Assembly: GCA_000469685.2 (NCBI GenBank)
Contig: LS997565.1
Span: 50,022,001 to 50,086,000 of the forward strand
From: Haemonchus contortus
Taxonomy: Eukaryota; Nematoda; Chromadorea; Rhabditida; Trichostrongylidae
Length of the DNA stretch: 64,000 nt
Reading direction: 5' to 3'
Of this stretch, positions 46,320 through 57,931 are shown one piece after another (position 1 is the first letter of the stretch; every line of letters begins with the position of its first letter). Under the pieces are notes generated by a model, which searched no databases, had not been told where the DNA came from, and saw only the letters and a program-made list of their open reading frames with translations. A program made the position numbers and the translations under genes.

Positions 46320-49300
46320 AATCGAAAAAGTAAAACATAATCTAGTTTAGTCAACTCTTTGAATGTGCTACTGATTTTTTACTTATTATTTTATCTTTCA
46401 ATTATTTTTTATAACAAAAAATTTTTACTCAGATAGGATATTAAACAACTTTTTATTTTACGTATTGATAACTGGCTAACACTGAATTAGTAGACTGATC
46501 GCACTTCTGTTTAGGGCGGTTTCCTCCGGTATTTACAACATTTTTTTAAAAAAATTCTTTGCTGAAGGAGTTAAACATCCTTCTACGGGCCATTTGATAA
46601 GCGGCAATTTTTCAGCTCTTGCGATCCTCCTATATGGTTTCTCCACCATCGCATCTTTGTACCTTAGGTCCGCAGTATTCTTCCTAGCGACTTCCTAAGC
46701 TCTTAGTCTTCCCATTCGAGTGACTTTTGTTCCAATCGTAAATCCTCAAGAATTTCGGAAAGGACAACGCAGCCTAAAATTGGACTTTATGCCCTGCTCT
46801 ACTGCTGTCGTCTGATACCTTAGTTCACGCTCCCTAGGAGAGTGCCCTGAAAATTACTTTCTTTTCCGATTCATAAAATTATGCATTCAGAAACCTTTGT
46901 ACTCACGTGATAACTGGATTACTCTACTGCATTACGAGCGTGATTGAAGTTGGCAACCTTAAACTTTGTTAGTATTGCCTACGTAATTCATCTTGGGTAA
47001 TAGACTTGTTTCTTAGAATTATGGCTTCCTGCACTTTCAGTAATCCTCATAAAAAGCAATCAAGCGTGTATTAATAGAGGGGTACGGTATCTTCTAGTAA
47101 AGATACAACTATACAAGCCTTCACTTATTTGGACGTTTCATGTATAATTATAAATGTTATATCCAACACTGTTAAATGCTATAATATTTTTAAAACAGGT
47201 TTGCCATCATTTTTTAGGTTTTTGAGTAATAGATCGAGAATAGGTAGACCTTTGTTTCATTCTTTTTTTATTATTTACTATTTACTTTATTTATTTAGTA
47301 TATACTTCTAGAATGTGCCATGAAAGCAGCAACTAATTCGTTAACGAAGTCAAGTAACGAGTTTCTACTGAATAGCAAAAATCCATAGAATATAGGCATG
47401 TGTATTTGTTTTTGTTTATTTATTGATTTCTTTCGCTCCTTACCTATAGAATTTCAAGCGTTTAAGAAAAAGAAGGGGGTTTTTTGAATCCCATGTAGGT
47501 CATCAGGTCTGATTTCAAGCAGGGCAAGTGCGGAATGAGTAATGGTCAGGAATAGGGTGAATCATGGTCGCTGTTTTCATCAGGAAGAGGAAGGAGCTCT
47601 ACTAATCACGTGTTCTACTATAGATGCGCATTAGAATCGGATATAGCAAAGAAATGGACAAATAAAGAATTAGTAGTCATGGTAATGAACTGAATGAATA
47701 ATTGAGACCAATGATCCGTGCAAAGCTGCATAGGTGGTGTTAGGTTCACTGTATGTACATATTTGCATTGAAATTGCTCCAGAATGAAGAAAAGTTTAAT
47801 TTCAGTTCAGAAACTCTGCATTGAAAATGTCAAATTTCACGATGTTAATACCCAGGAAGAATTTTTTTCAATTGTAATGTAGTGACCGGAAATGAGAGGT
47901 GAATGAGGGAGAACCTTCTAAACGGAATTTTCTCCCTACCGTAAGTTAAAATTGAGAAATGAGGGCAGTGGCCATGGGAAAAGCGACACTGTCGTACTTT
48001 TTTCTTCATCCTGTAGAAGATCAGCAAAAGTGGACTGGGTGAGCTCATTTGCAGCTTTTAGAAATGGTTTTTTGAAAGTAGACCCTCATTATTTGCCACT
48101 ACCATTATCAACTTTCAACTTTTAATTCGATCTTTTCAAATCTTTCAAATTTCAACTTCAATCTCAAAACTATCGTGAACTGTGCCTTTGAAAACATTAT
48201 TTCCTCTTCACCTAACTCAACAGCAGTGGAATATGATCACAGCGGGTCCAATTGTGGCTAACTTTTGGAGTTTCCTTCAGTTCATAGGTGGGCCTCGCTA
48301 ATGTGTGTAAATGTTATTGGAGTATTTTTCGAAATATTCTAACATTTTTCGAAGTGTTCCGACGCAAATGGTGTGCCACCCCAAAAATACATATCCTCGG
48401 TCCACATAAACATCTTAAAATTCACCACGCTCCCTTTTCCTTATGCTCTCGAATTTTTGCCAATTAAAATATGGCAGGTAGTACTCTTTCGGCTCGGCTT
48501 ACCCCATTGTCTCCTTTATCGTTATTCATTTAAATATAACTAGCATCCGCTTCAGTAAGGTCGTCTTGCTTAGGTGTTTGATGATGTCACGGAAACTTCA
48601 GTCGATTGAAAGTATCTGTAAGGATAGAATGTGCTCTGGCTCCGTTAGTAGCTTTCTCTTTCCTTCAGTTTTTGCAACAGATGGTTTACTCTCTCGAAAG
48701 ATAGAAAAACCCCTAGTAAGGCTGATTAACAACTTCACTGCGTTTCATCTCTGTTTTTTTCGAAAATGCAGGACCGAAAGAAGTCGGCTTTCATGCCAGC
48801 TAGAAGAGTCAGCCATAGCAATTTCATTTTTCATGTTTTATTAGTGCAATTGATGCCGTTACAGCTTCTTTTAGCCTCTGTAAAAATGTAGAATTCAATT
48901 TGATTCAAAGTGCCCTTGAGCCTTGTCTGAAACTGGGCAATCCAGCCAGCCTACTGGGTTTTAGGGTTGGCATATATTGAGCAAAATTTTACGAGTAACA
49001 ACATAGGGTTATTATATGAGGCGGAAGGCTAATGAATATCGGTACTCATATGCTAGCTGTTCCATTAGCTCGTCCCAAAATTACTTCCGCTTTTTCTAGT
49101 ATTTTGAGATCTTTGGGGGACACTTTCTCCCGACATCTGATCTCTTTACCAATTGTCTACTTTGGTTTTAACTTGTGCCAAATTACTTTTGTATTCAGTG
49201 AACCAACTGTGTTTCTGTGTTTGTTAGGCTTGAATAGAGCCTAGACGTTCTATAATGATACTTTTTAACAAAAAAACCCCTTTACCACCCTCATATTGCC

Positions 49301-49660
49301 ACATCCTGAAGAACAATCGAAAACACTTATTTGAAAAGCATTGTTCGAACAGCAACAAAGTGTGATTCTGAAATTGCTACACTTTTCTAGAGGCTTTCTG
49401 GCTTAGTACAATATCTCTGGTACTTCAAAATAGTCTGAACTGGAGTTATTTCCAGGTGCTTTTTAGTAACACGTTTTTTTGAAGTGAATTGCACTAAACT
49501 AACCCTCAACCATTTGGTCCAAAATTTTGACGTTTTGTTTCTGAAAGTGGTTGCAAGTGGTCCTTGACCGTATATGTTGCATCAAAAGAAACCTGTACGG
49601 CTGAACCATCTGACACATTGTGTAAAACGTCCAGATTCGAAGAAGATCGAATCTATAAGT
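46320..49660. other. AT-rich region, no firm gene
   Basis: An isolated TIR end (TCGTGAACTGTGCCTTTGAA-type) is at 48172-48194. A possible pair of tiny plus exons (47902-47939 and 48017-48036) is phase-consistent around a 76-base GTAAGT...TGTAG intron, but is too short to call. Frames at 48566-48844 and 47845-48048 are unproven. Confidence 0.4.
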
Positions 49661-49673
49661 AATCAGTAATATA

Positions 49674-49717
<44 letters not shown>

Positions 49718-49718
49718 G
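49674..49718. repeat. AAT microsatellite
   Basis: About 15 uninterrupted AAT units next to the 3' tail of the SINE at 49719-50006. Confidence 0.95.
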
Positions 49719-50006
49719 GATAAAGGATAAAGTTTTTGGCGTTAATCAATCCCGTCTGAGGGATGCGCCCCCGCACTCGACTTCCATTCAGAATCGTAGT
49801 GGCGTAATGAGTGCGTATGTGGCCTATATGGGGTGGCCAGCCGATGTACAAGTCACTGCTTTTATCCTCCCAGACGAGTCTAGTACCAATTCACCGACTG
49901 GGGGGATGGAAGGCTTGGTTGACTTAAGCGGGCATCGATCCGGGATTTGAACCCCTGACCGTGCGTGCGATATAGTGCGCCACTTGCCACTACACCACCT
50001 CCGCCC
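49719..50006 (-). mobile_element. tRNA-derived SINE
   Basis: Read on the minus strand the head is GGGCGGAGGTGGTGTAGTGG, with an A box (TGGTGTAGTGG), followed about 40 bases later by GGTTCAAATCCCG, a B box. These are the internal polymerase III promoter parts of a tRNA. A ~200-bp unrelated body follows, ending TTATCCTTATT and running into the microsatellite. Copies at 52579-52810, 55995-56296 and a body fragment at 63774-63930. It is not a functional tRNA gene because no acceptor stem closes. Confidence 0.85.
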
Positions 50007-50007
50007 T

Positions 50008-50012
50008 TAATA

Positions 50013-50072
<60 letters not shown>

Positions 50073-50111
50073 TAATAATAACAATAATAATAATAATAAT
50101 AATAATAATAA
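50008..50111. repeat. AAT microsatellite, 104 bp, slightly interrupted
   Basis: AAT units with two AAC variants, directly upstream of the SINE head. Confidence 0.95.
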
Positions 50112-50853
50112 ACACAATAAAAGATGTCAAAGGGAATAATGCTGATGCTATTAATATTAACATATTAGCATAATAATACCACTCAACAGCTACGTACAGC
50201 CCCCTGGGGCATTGGGGATGCAACTGCCTTTTCACTCCGTGTCACTTCGTGGCGTTTCCAGTGTTTTCAAAGTCCTGAACAAGTAACTAAAATTTTAATT
50301 TTTGCTTTTGTTTTTGTAGGTTGTAAATGCTCAGTTTTTTTTTCCGATATCAACTAAATGTATCTTATTTTGAGAACCTTCTTGCAAGCTTGATATTTTG
50401 CTTTGTACTTTGCATTTCTGCTGAATTCTTTGCTCTCATTATAGGGTAGCAGACATTGGGATGTGAAATGAGTTTTTTCGGATGCAATTTTATAGGATAG
50501 GTCCACTAGAAAAGATCAATTTTTTAGTGTTTTGTACTATTTCTCCTCTAAGAATACCCTGAATGATGTCATATCTGTTCATTATACGCACTCACCATCA
50601 GTTTTACAATATTATATTTTAACCGAGCTGGACTGCTACTGATCAAGAATGCCAATATGGGCATAGTGAATGTTTTCATTTCCTCGACAGTTGATGTACA
50701 AAGTGTGAATGCCTGCAACTGGTTTTCTTTGTACTTTATATCTAATTAAGAAACCTTTCACCTAAAGTAGAGTCGAACCGCACACTACGAAGTAATTTTC
50801 GGGCTCTTCTGTATACCAGTGCTCTTTCCAGTAAATGTTTTTGATTTTTTTGC
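50112..50853. other. No recognised feature
   Basis: AT-rich, with scattered stops in all frames. The minus-strand frame 50742-50939 overlaps the next gene's last exon in another frame. Confidence 0.4.
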
Positions 50854-51760
50854 TCAAACAAGCTCCTCCTCGTCACCGTACACCACTCGTCGTAGGGAGT
50901 TAGACAACATTTTACTTTTCTCAAATATGGCTGGTACAAAAGCGTAGAGGCTTTCGGCGATTAGATGAGTTACTTGAGGAGTTATGGCCATACAGCAAGG
51001 AAGATGAGTCGTTCAGAAAAAGATGATGCAGTTTCTCCCAGAACCCTGGTTTATCTTCCCAAGATACGCAGCACTTACCTTGAGGAATAATAGCATCATT
51101 CCAAGAAATGAAATCATTCATGCTCCATTTTTTTTGTGAGCCGATTCGAAATTGGGTTTTTTTGAAGATAGGACTAACTGTACTAACCCGTTGAGCTCTG
51201 AAGAAGGTTATCTTGAGAATAGAAACAGTTTTTTATTTTTTAATTATTTTTAATTTTTGTGCTCTGCTTCCGGTCAAATAGATGCTCCAATCGATCACCT
51301 GACATGTGTCCACTACTTTTGGAAATAGTGGATCGTTGCCAATTTTTTTTAAAGAACTTACTCATTTTATATTCACCTATTACTACTACATCTATGTTGT
51401 TTTTTTTGTTTATAACATTTTTCAGTTGGAGCTACCAACGTTCCCTTTGCTTTCATGCTTAGAGTTCCTGATGTTCTTCAAGGTTTTTCGGTTCTCCCAT
51501 CTGTCGGTATCGCAAATTGTTCCGTTTATTGTAGCTTGAATTGAGCTTGTTAACGTCCTTTTTTCCGCTTTTTATGGAACTATTAGAACTGTTCCCACCA
51601 ATAACCACCCTAATTTTACAGGTCCCTCTTCTGCTCCGGGAAAATTTTCAGAGCTATTTCCGTCTTGTGTGGTCCACTTGAACCCCATCAGCATTCTTGG
51701 CAACGTTATCTCCCTACCGATCTCACCACTTCGTACTAGATGACTTCGTATCTCTGCCAT
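50854..51760 (-). CDS. Small minus-strand gene ending in an acidic tail, partial model
   Basis: Three coding segments. The first, 51760 to about 51620, opens MAEIRSHLVRSGEIGREITL and reads 47 codons to a GTAAAA donor. A later exon (51197 to 51079, acceptor TTCTTCAG, donor GTAAGT) includes SMNDFISWNDAIIPQ. It joins in phase to the last exon (50930 to 50854), which reads AIFEKSKMLSNSLRRVV and ends GDEEELV. The link between the first and second segments is not solved; a piece near 51306-51260 (MSGDRLEHLFDRKQST) may belong. No family recognised and no signal peptide seen. Confidence 0.5.
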
Positions 51761-52578
51761 GAATGAGTGAGTAGATTCTTGATTTCCTCCGTTGCCTTTC
51801 TACTGGCATGAATAATATGCATGTACTTATAAATGACTCCGGTATGGTACGTAATCAGGTATAATAAGTAAAAGTTCACCCGGATAGGATTCAACCTAGT
51901 CTCATATATGACAAATGAGAATACTCACAATTTTTATATATTTTCTCGGTCTATCTACTATATACATAACTAAGTGTTTAGGCTCTTTTTCACCTCGATC
52001 TTTTATTATGAATTGGTATGTTAGGGGGAGTATCTGAAGGTTCTACGCTACCAGGAACCGATCCCAAGTTCCGCATGTGACGGACATTAAAAAAAAACCT
52101 AATTATGTCTTGCATGAACGGAGCGGAAATGAACGTTGCCCTTGTTTCTTCTTAAGTGAAAACATGTTTCTTGCTTTGTCTACGCCTTCTTTTTCATTCA
52201 CATCCGCACAACTTTCTCATTTCCTCTTCCTTGACACATCTGATTAGAGCAGTGAGATAACAAACAATTGTTCGAAAACTTATAAATTATCGCTTTGGGA
52301 CGAATGATATGGTCAGAAGGGCGTGCTCCAGAAATCCCATTGTGAGACTGAAATCGTAAGATGTGAAGAGATCTAAACTTCCCAGAGCCATTGGCCATGT
52401 GGGCGTTAGTGAAAATCCAATAACGAAGCCAATCATTTCGGAAAGTTTACTTCGCCTTTACATATTTCCAAGGACATTTTGAAGCAGTCCCTTAGCTCCA
52501 GGTCGTCTGTCCCAGTGCAGAGAGACATGGGTTTTGATACATTCATTTGTTACTACTTGTACTTCTACTGTTTTATAG
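51761..52578. other. No recognised feature
   Basis: AT-rich spacer; no exon with start and splice support. Confidence 0.4.
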
Positions 52579-52810
52579 GCGGAGATGGTGTAGTGGCAAA
52601 AGGCGCACTATCACACACGCATGTGCACGGGTAAGAATCCCGGCTCGATATCCGCCTTATCCAACCGAGCCATCCTACCCGCCGGGTCACTCATTTGGTA
52701 CCAGACTCGTCCGGTACGATAAGCACTGACTTTTACATCGACTGGCCACCGCAATTTATTGTATAGGCCACATACATATGCATCCAGTCTTCCCTACTAT
52801 TTTGAATGGA
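52579..52810 (+). mobile_element. tRNA-derived SINE, plus-strand copy
   Basis: Head GGCGGAGATGGTGTAGTGG with the A box, then GGTAAGAATCCCGG in the B-box place, followed by the same body as 49719-50006 (CCAGACTCGTCCGGTACG, then GGCCACATACATATGC). The B box has changed GGTTC to GGTAA, so this copy is probably silent. Confidence 0.8.
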
Positions 52811-54506
52811 GTGTGTGGCAGACCTCATCTACCAGACGGATTTGATTGACGTCAAAATATTCACTTATCCTACAGACTTTTGCTTTGTTTTTCCGTATTG
52901 TAGTATTTAAAAACCGGATCACGTCCGGAAATGTCGTCTCGGGCTTCATTCCAGAGATGTTCGGCGACAATTGTTCTGGCCAATAATTGCAACTGGATTT
53001 TTAATTTGCCAGTGGCTTCAAAAAACAACTTTTCTAACTTGGCTTCTTATAAACTATCAGCTCTGATCTGTATCCATTCTCATTACTGTCTATTCCTTTC
53101 GGAATTCCCATCTATCTGCTCTTCATCGACATGCTTTACTCACCGTTAGTTGTTAACTTAATAACTCCCACTAAAATTCTTATAGATAATCGATCAGGTT
53201 CAAGAAAATCTTCTGAAACAATTGAAGGATTACTGTGAATGACTAAGACTGGTTTCGCTGCAGTGACTTTTCTTTGGCGAGTTTTTCTGTCATTATTAAT
53301 ATTATTAGAGACTGGGCTAAGGCTTAGGCACCCATAAAAAATAATATATGATAGATAAACATCTGGATTATATGTGAATCAGAAGTTATATTAGTTTTTC
53401 GTACCCGATTTTTTGCAAAAAAAAGTTTTCGAATTTTACCTACTATTACCCAAACCAACCTTACCATCTATTCCCTCAACCCTATCCCAAGCTACCCATG
53501 CAGTCAGGTTATTTATCCAATCGTACGCGATTGTACCAGGACTCAGACAGGACTTGAGCTATGTCATTTGTTAAAGTACCTTAGTCCCGTTTATACTTGG
53601 CTAATGAGAATCAATGGGTAACTTAATTCCATAACCTACCCTTTATAAGATAATTTAGTGAAGGAATCGAGTTTTATTGGATAAAGGTACAGATTGCGAT
53701 AATTCCATGCACCTTGATTGGATTACAGGGCAAAAGTGTTGATGCGATATACCTCAATGGTGGGGAAAACTAAAAAAAATCCCGAGTTCCAGGAATCCCG
53801 AAAAAAAATTGTTCGAGCCCACCATCTCTAAGGTTGAACTAAATTATAACGGCGACTCGGGTTTTTGGATAATATTAAAATTTCTACAAATTAAAGTGAG
53901 GTAGATATCTTTGACTGCAGTGACAACAAACAACAGTGCTCCAATTCAAATGATAGCAGCTTCTACAAGAACGCATAACACGTCCAACACGCCCTTTCTC
54001 GGCAGTATTGAGCGGGCGTTAAGAACGGGTTCTGAATATTGTTGAGCCCTATCTAAACTTCCTTTCAACCCGGCAGTGTCCCAGGTAATATAGATCGCAC
54101 AGAATGAGGGATCTAAGAAATTATTCCCTTTCCCATTCTCATCGACACTGTGAATAGGTGACAGAATAGCCCCATCCTTGGGATCAATACCTCCACCTGA
54201 GCGTGTTTTACTTTACTTTGAGTTGGACTGCTCGCGGTTGGTTTCTAACCAAACACCCCATTTCGAACCTATTTATTTGCCCACTACTTAGCAGTAGGTG
54301 ATTCATTACAAGAATGGAAATGATCATTTCCTTGTGACTCCGGGAATTTTATATATGTAATACAATTGTATGTGAATAACGCTATTGTCTTGTATCCTCA
54401 TTGTCTCACCAACGAATACAAAAGTTTTTCTGTGTATCCACATCGTAGAGAACTGATCTCTGCTGCGTTCGTTCGTGTACGAGTTTATCCACGAACGTTC
54501 ATCAAG
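52811..54506. other. No recognised feature
   Basis: No exon supported. ORF 52931-53149 lacks context. Confidence 0.4.
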
Positions 54507-54920
54507 TTAAAGGCACAGTCTACGATAAAAATGGCTTCTGAGGTATCGGCATGAATCTGTGGCCTCGTTGTGTACCATTGTAGAGGTTGCACCATTCACA
54601 AGGGAATCCATGTAGGAAGTTCAAGCGACTCTCCATTACCCATAGCGACAGCAAAAGCCAATTCCGGACTGTTTTAATTTGATGTAGTCAGCTTTTTGTG
54701 CAATTGCAATGAATGAAATCTCGTTCAAATTCCAGTTCCATGTCACTTCCGCCATGGTAATCTCGTACAATCCCTATTTTCACTACTTTTAAGAAACCTA
54801 ATTTTTCAAAAAAAAAACCGACGAATTATCTCGGTTACTTCGGAACACTATATCTAAAAAAAACTTCCGCTTTTCGACACGAAAAGAGTACCTCAGAATT
54901 ATCGTGAACTGTGCCTTTAA
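54507..54920. mobile_element. Terminal-inverted-repeat element, third copy
   Basis: Starts TTAAAGGCACAGTCTACG and ends CGTGAACTGTGCCTTTAA, so its outer bases are TTAA on both sides. Inner GTAGAGGTTGCACCATTC matches the second copy. Confidence 0.75.
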
Positions 54921-55994
54921 GTCTGTGCACGGCTAAGTAAGCAAAACTGCAAGCCTCGCAATGTACAGTTCTTTTGAAAGTTGACGGGGGATGCGTTATG
55001 AACATCGAGACAGCTCGTCCTTAACGTTCAACCGCTGACTTACATGACACAGTTCAATCGCTGATCCTGAGTGAGTTGCTCACCTACTTTGGAGCTCTTT
55101 ACAGTCTACTGTTTTGTCGAACCATATGTGTCATTTCATAGATACCTGGTTTGCTGAAAGTCCAATCAAGATGGTGATTTCACCGCGCTCTACCTCCACG
55201 CTGAGGGTTAAAGCGCAGAGAATGACGCAGCGCTGGGGTCCACCGGGGTCTAAGCAGACCAGGCGCACAGGACTAGGGCGAAAAGTCAAATTCATGAGAA
55301 ATTGAACTGACTATTCTAGAAAGGGAAGGCGAAGGACTTCCCTTGTTCGCAGCTATATTTTCATCAGTTTTCCTTATTTATACAAGGCTTTAGTACCCTT
55401 CCGACAAAGAATCCCACAATCAGCGCGACTCATTTGCGCTTATAATGAGGTTCTAATTCACTTTCACCATTTGCGTTCCAATGCATGAGTCGTTGGCGGA
55501 AACGAAGCTAATAATGCTTCCGTAGCGGGTTTTGTTGAGCACACAGAAATACTAGGCTTCATATAGGAAGGAAATGCCCACGCGAAACATCTGAAGTCGT
55601 TCTTTTCGAGCAGTTCGATTCTTGTCGAAGTTGGAATCCCATTACGTTCTTTAGTGGATCAGAATGGAACCCGGGAAATGATTTTGGGCAAACAAAAACG
55701 CGATTCCAATATTGTAGGGGCGTTTTCACCATGTCCTCTTCAAAACACATTAGTCCTGTGTGACGTTTCGCGTTAAACTGTTTTTCAGCCATTCGTTGAA
55801 ATCAAAGAATGCCCATTCAGAAACCCATTCTCCTGAAATTAAACTAGGAAAAGAAATATCTCTCAGCCTGAGAGCAAAAGCTCCATAACATGGTAATAGT
55901 GAGGGGGAAGGCCATGATGAAAGTGAGAGGTGACGACGATCTGAGCGTCTTCATACGGTCAAAACGACATCAGATATGTTGGGATAACTAAACG
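54921..55994. other. No firm feature
   Basis: A 77-codon minus-strand frame (55792-55559, opening MAEKQFNAKRHTGLMCFEED) looks translatable but has no partner exon or family. Confidence 0.3.
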
Positions 55995-56296
55995 GGGTAA
56001 TTAAAAGAAAAAAGTCTTTTGGCGTCAATCAGTCCCGTCTGTGGGATGAGCCCACGCATTCCGCTTTTATTTGAGATCGTAGGGACGTTTCGATTGCGTA
56101 TGCTGCCTATACAATGACTTGAGGTAGCCAGCCGATGTAGTGGAAGTCAAGGAATCTTCCCAGACGAGTCTGATATCGGTTGACCGGGAGCGATGGACGA
56201 CTTAGTTGACGTAATCGAGTGTCGGACCAAAGTTTGAACACTGGATCATGCTCGGGATCGTGCGCCACATGACCTTACACCATCTGCGCTCAGTCA
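55995..56296 (-). mobile_element. tRNA-derived SINE, degenerate copy
   Basis: Head at 56296 (GAGCGCAGATGGTGTAAGG on the minus strand) and body TTGGCGTCAATCAGTCCCG and CCCAGACGAGTCTGATA match the family in order. B box eroded. Confidence 0.75.
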
Positions 56297-56642
56297 AAAA
56301 CGTCTTCACTAGGCTCAAACATTACTTCAGGAGTTAAAATAGCTGTTCAAGTTCATTGAATGCAGACGGGCGCCGTAGACAGAGAAGGTATCGCTAGAGG
56401 CGGCTTGTGACGTGCTGAAAAGGGGCGAGCAGTTGCGGATCCCAATAAGTAGGTGCGGTAAAGGACGAGTGTGGACGAACTAGGACGACATATGACGACA
56501 GTTCGACAGGCTCTATGAGAAAAGCATGTTCAGAAAAGGAGAGTAGGCAAAGAGTTGGGAATGTCAGATGCTAAAGGGCAGTAAGTTAGATCAAGTTGTG
56601 GTAAACACCCCCTTTAAACATCAACGTTGTTGAGTTGAGCGA

Positions 56643-56855
56643 CTACCAGCTATCCAAGCTGATCCAATAGGGTCGAGGCTGAAAATTTGAGTATTTGTCA
56701 AAATGTAATGGTTTACCAGCGACGTCAAGAGGTATTACGCGACGGCGAGTGACATCTCCTGTACTGTACGACGGCCAGTCATGTTTTATGTTCTTTGGTA
56801 TTGTGGAAATGAACATCAAGATTAGGAAAAACAAAAAAATCACTCTGTTTACCAT
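56643..56855 (-). CDS. Small putative secreted protein, 70 residues
   Basis: The ATG at 56855 opens MVNRVIFLFFLILMFISTIP, a strong signal peptide or single anchor, followed by a short polar part with RRR and an aromatic end (YWISLDSW). The same frame is open upstream to another ATG at 56978, but the hydrophobic start argues for the inner one. GTAAAC...TTTTCAG inside (about 41 bases) could be spliced out, which would change the last residues. Secretion is inferred. No known peptide family matched. Confidence 0.5.
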   Translation of the reverse strand: MVNRVIFLFFLILMFISTIPKNIKHDWPSYSTGDVTRRRVIPLDVAGKPLHFDKYSNFQPRPYWISLDSW

Positions 56856-56978
56856 GGAGGCAATTACCCTTGTGGACAGCATGCTGTAGACCGAGTTCTC
56901 AATTGCATTTCCTGTTACTTGGTTGTTTTCTTGAAAGGATGCGGCTGCTGCACGGCTGCAAAGCTGCAGAGATGACAT

Positions 56979-57931
56979 TCAAGCAGAGGAATCTATCTCA
57001 CTTTGGGCAACAAAGAGGGTACAACAACACTTGTAAAAGTAGAAAAGATGGCTGACTTAAAACGATTAATCAGAGTACCTTTGTCAGACTGGGACTGTCA
57101 TGGGGAGGGTGTGGGGATGTCATCCTACAATGGTTCCAGTGACTAGGAGAATGATGAAAAGCTCCGTACCCTGAAGTTCCCCTGGATTACCCATCGCCTT
57201 TCGTTGTTCAAACCAAAGTCGCACTGGAACCGTTCAAAAAATCCGGACAGAGGGTAAAATGCGTGGAGTATCTTCAGAGCGAACGATTTCTTTGCAAAAT
57301 TCCAACTAATAGTCTAAATCCACTGAGAATGCGAACTAAGCCCATCCTGCTAAGCGTATATGGAAGCCAAATTTTTTCACCAGGGGCGTGGCCAAACTTT
57401 GCGCCAATTAGGGCGTACGCAGACCCCACGACAACATACTCCAAGAGAATAGACTCATTTCTTCTTCTATGTCTATGTGTCTTCTTCTTCTTATCTTCCT
57501 TCAAGTATTAGTGCTATCCATCCATTTCAATTTCTTCTCGCCATCTTCGAATACCAGCCCGATCAACCTTAGTGGTGATGGCGACAAATTTCGAGTGAAC
57601 TGCGTTAGGTCCTAGCCTGAGGAGAGGCATATATTCATTTGGCGGAAATGAGTAGGAGAGCCGTGAGCTGAATTGAATCGGTGTGGTTTACCAGTATGGT
57701 AGGGGTATGGATCTATGAATTCCAGCGGGAGCATTCTGCTTCCAGTAATTGTTTTCCACCAGTGGTTTGTTTCAATTCTTGATAGAAACCTTGTTCCTTC
57801 TTCGCTCATCATTGGTTCCTGAACCCTTCTTGGAAAAAGAATATCACTGTAGTCTATTGCCCGTCCATACTATTGTTAGGTATTAGCGGTTGGTAACCGT
57901 TAAGTTTTATTGCAGCTGTCATTTATGAAGA
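56979..57931. other. No recognised feature
   Basis: Frames at 57263-57511 on both strands lack support. Confidence 0.4.

Noticed and set aside
49719..50006. tRNA gene on the minus strand
   Set aside because: A and B boxes are present, but no acceptor stem closes and a 200-bp body follows, shared with three other loci. It is a SINE.
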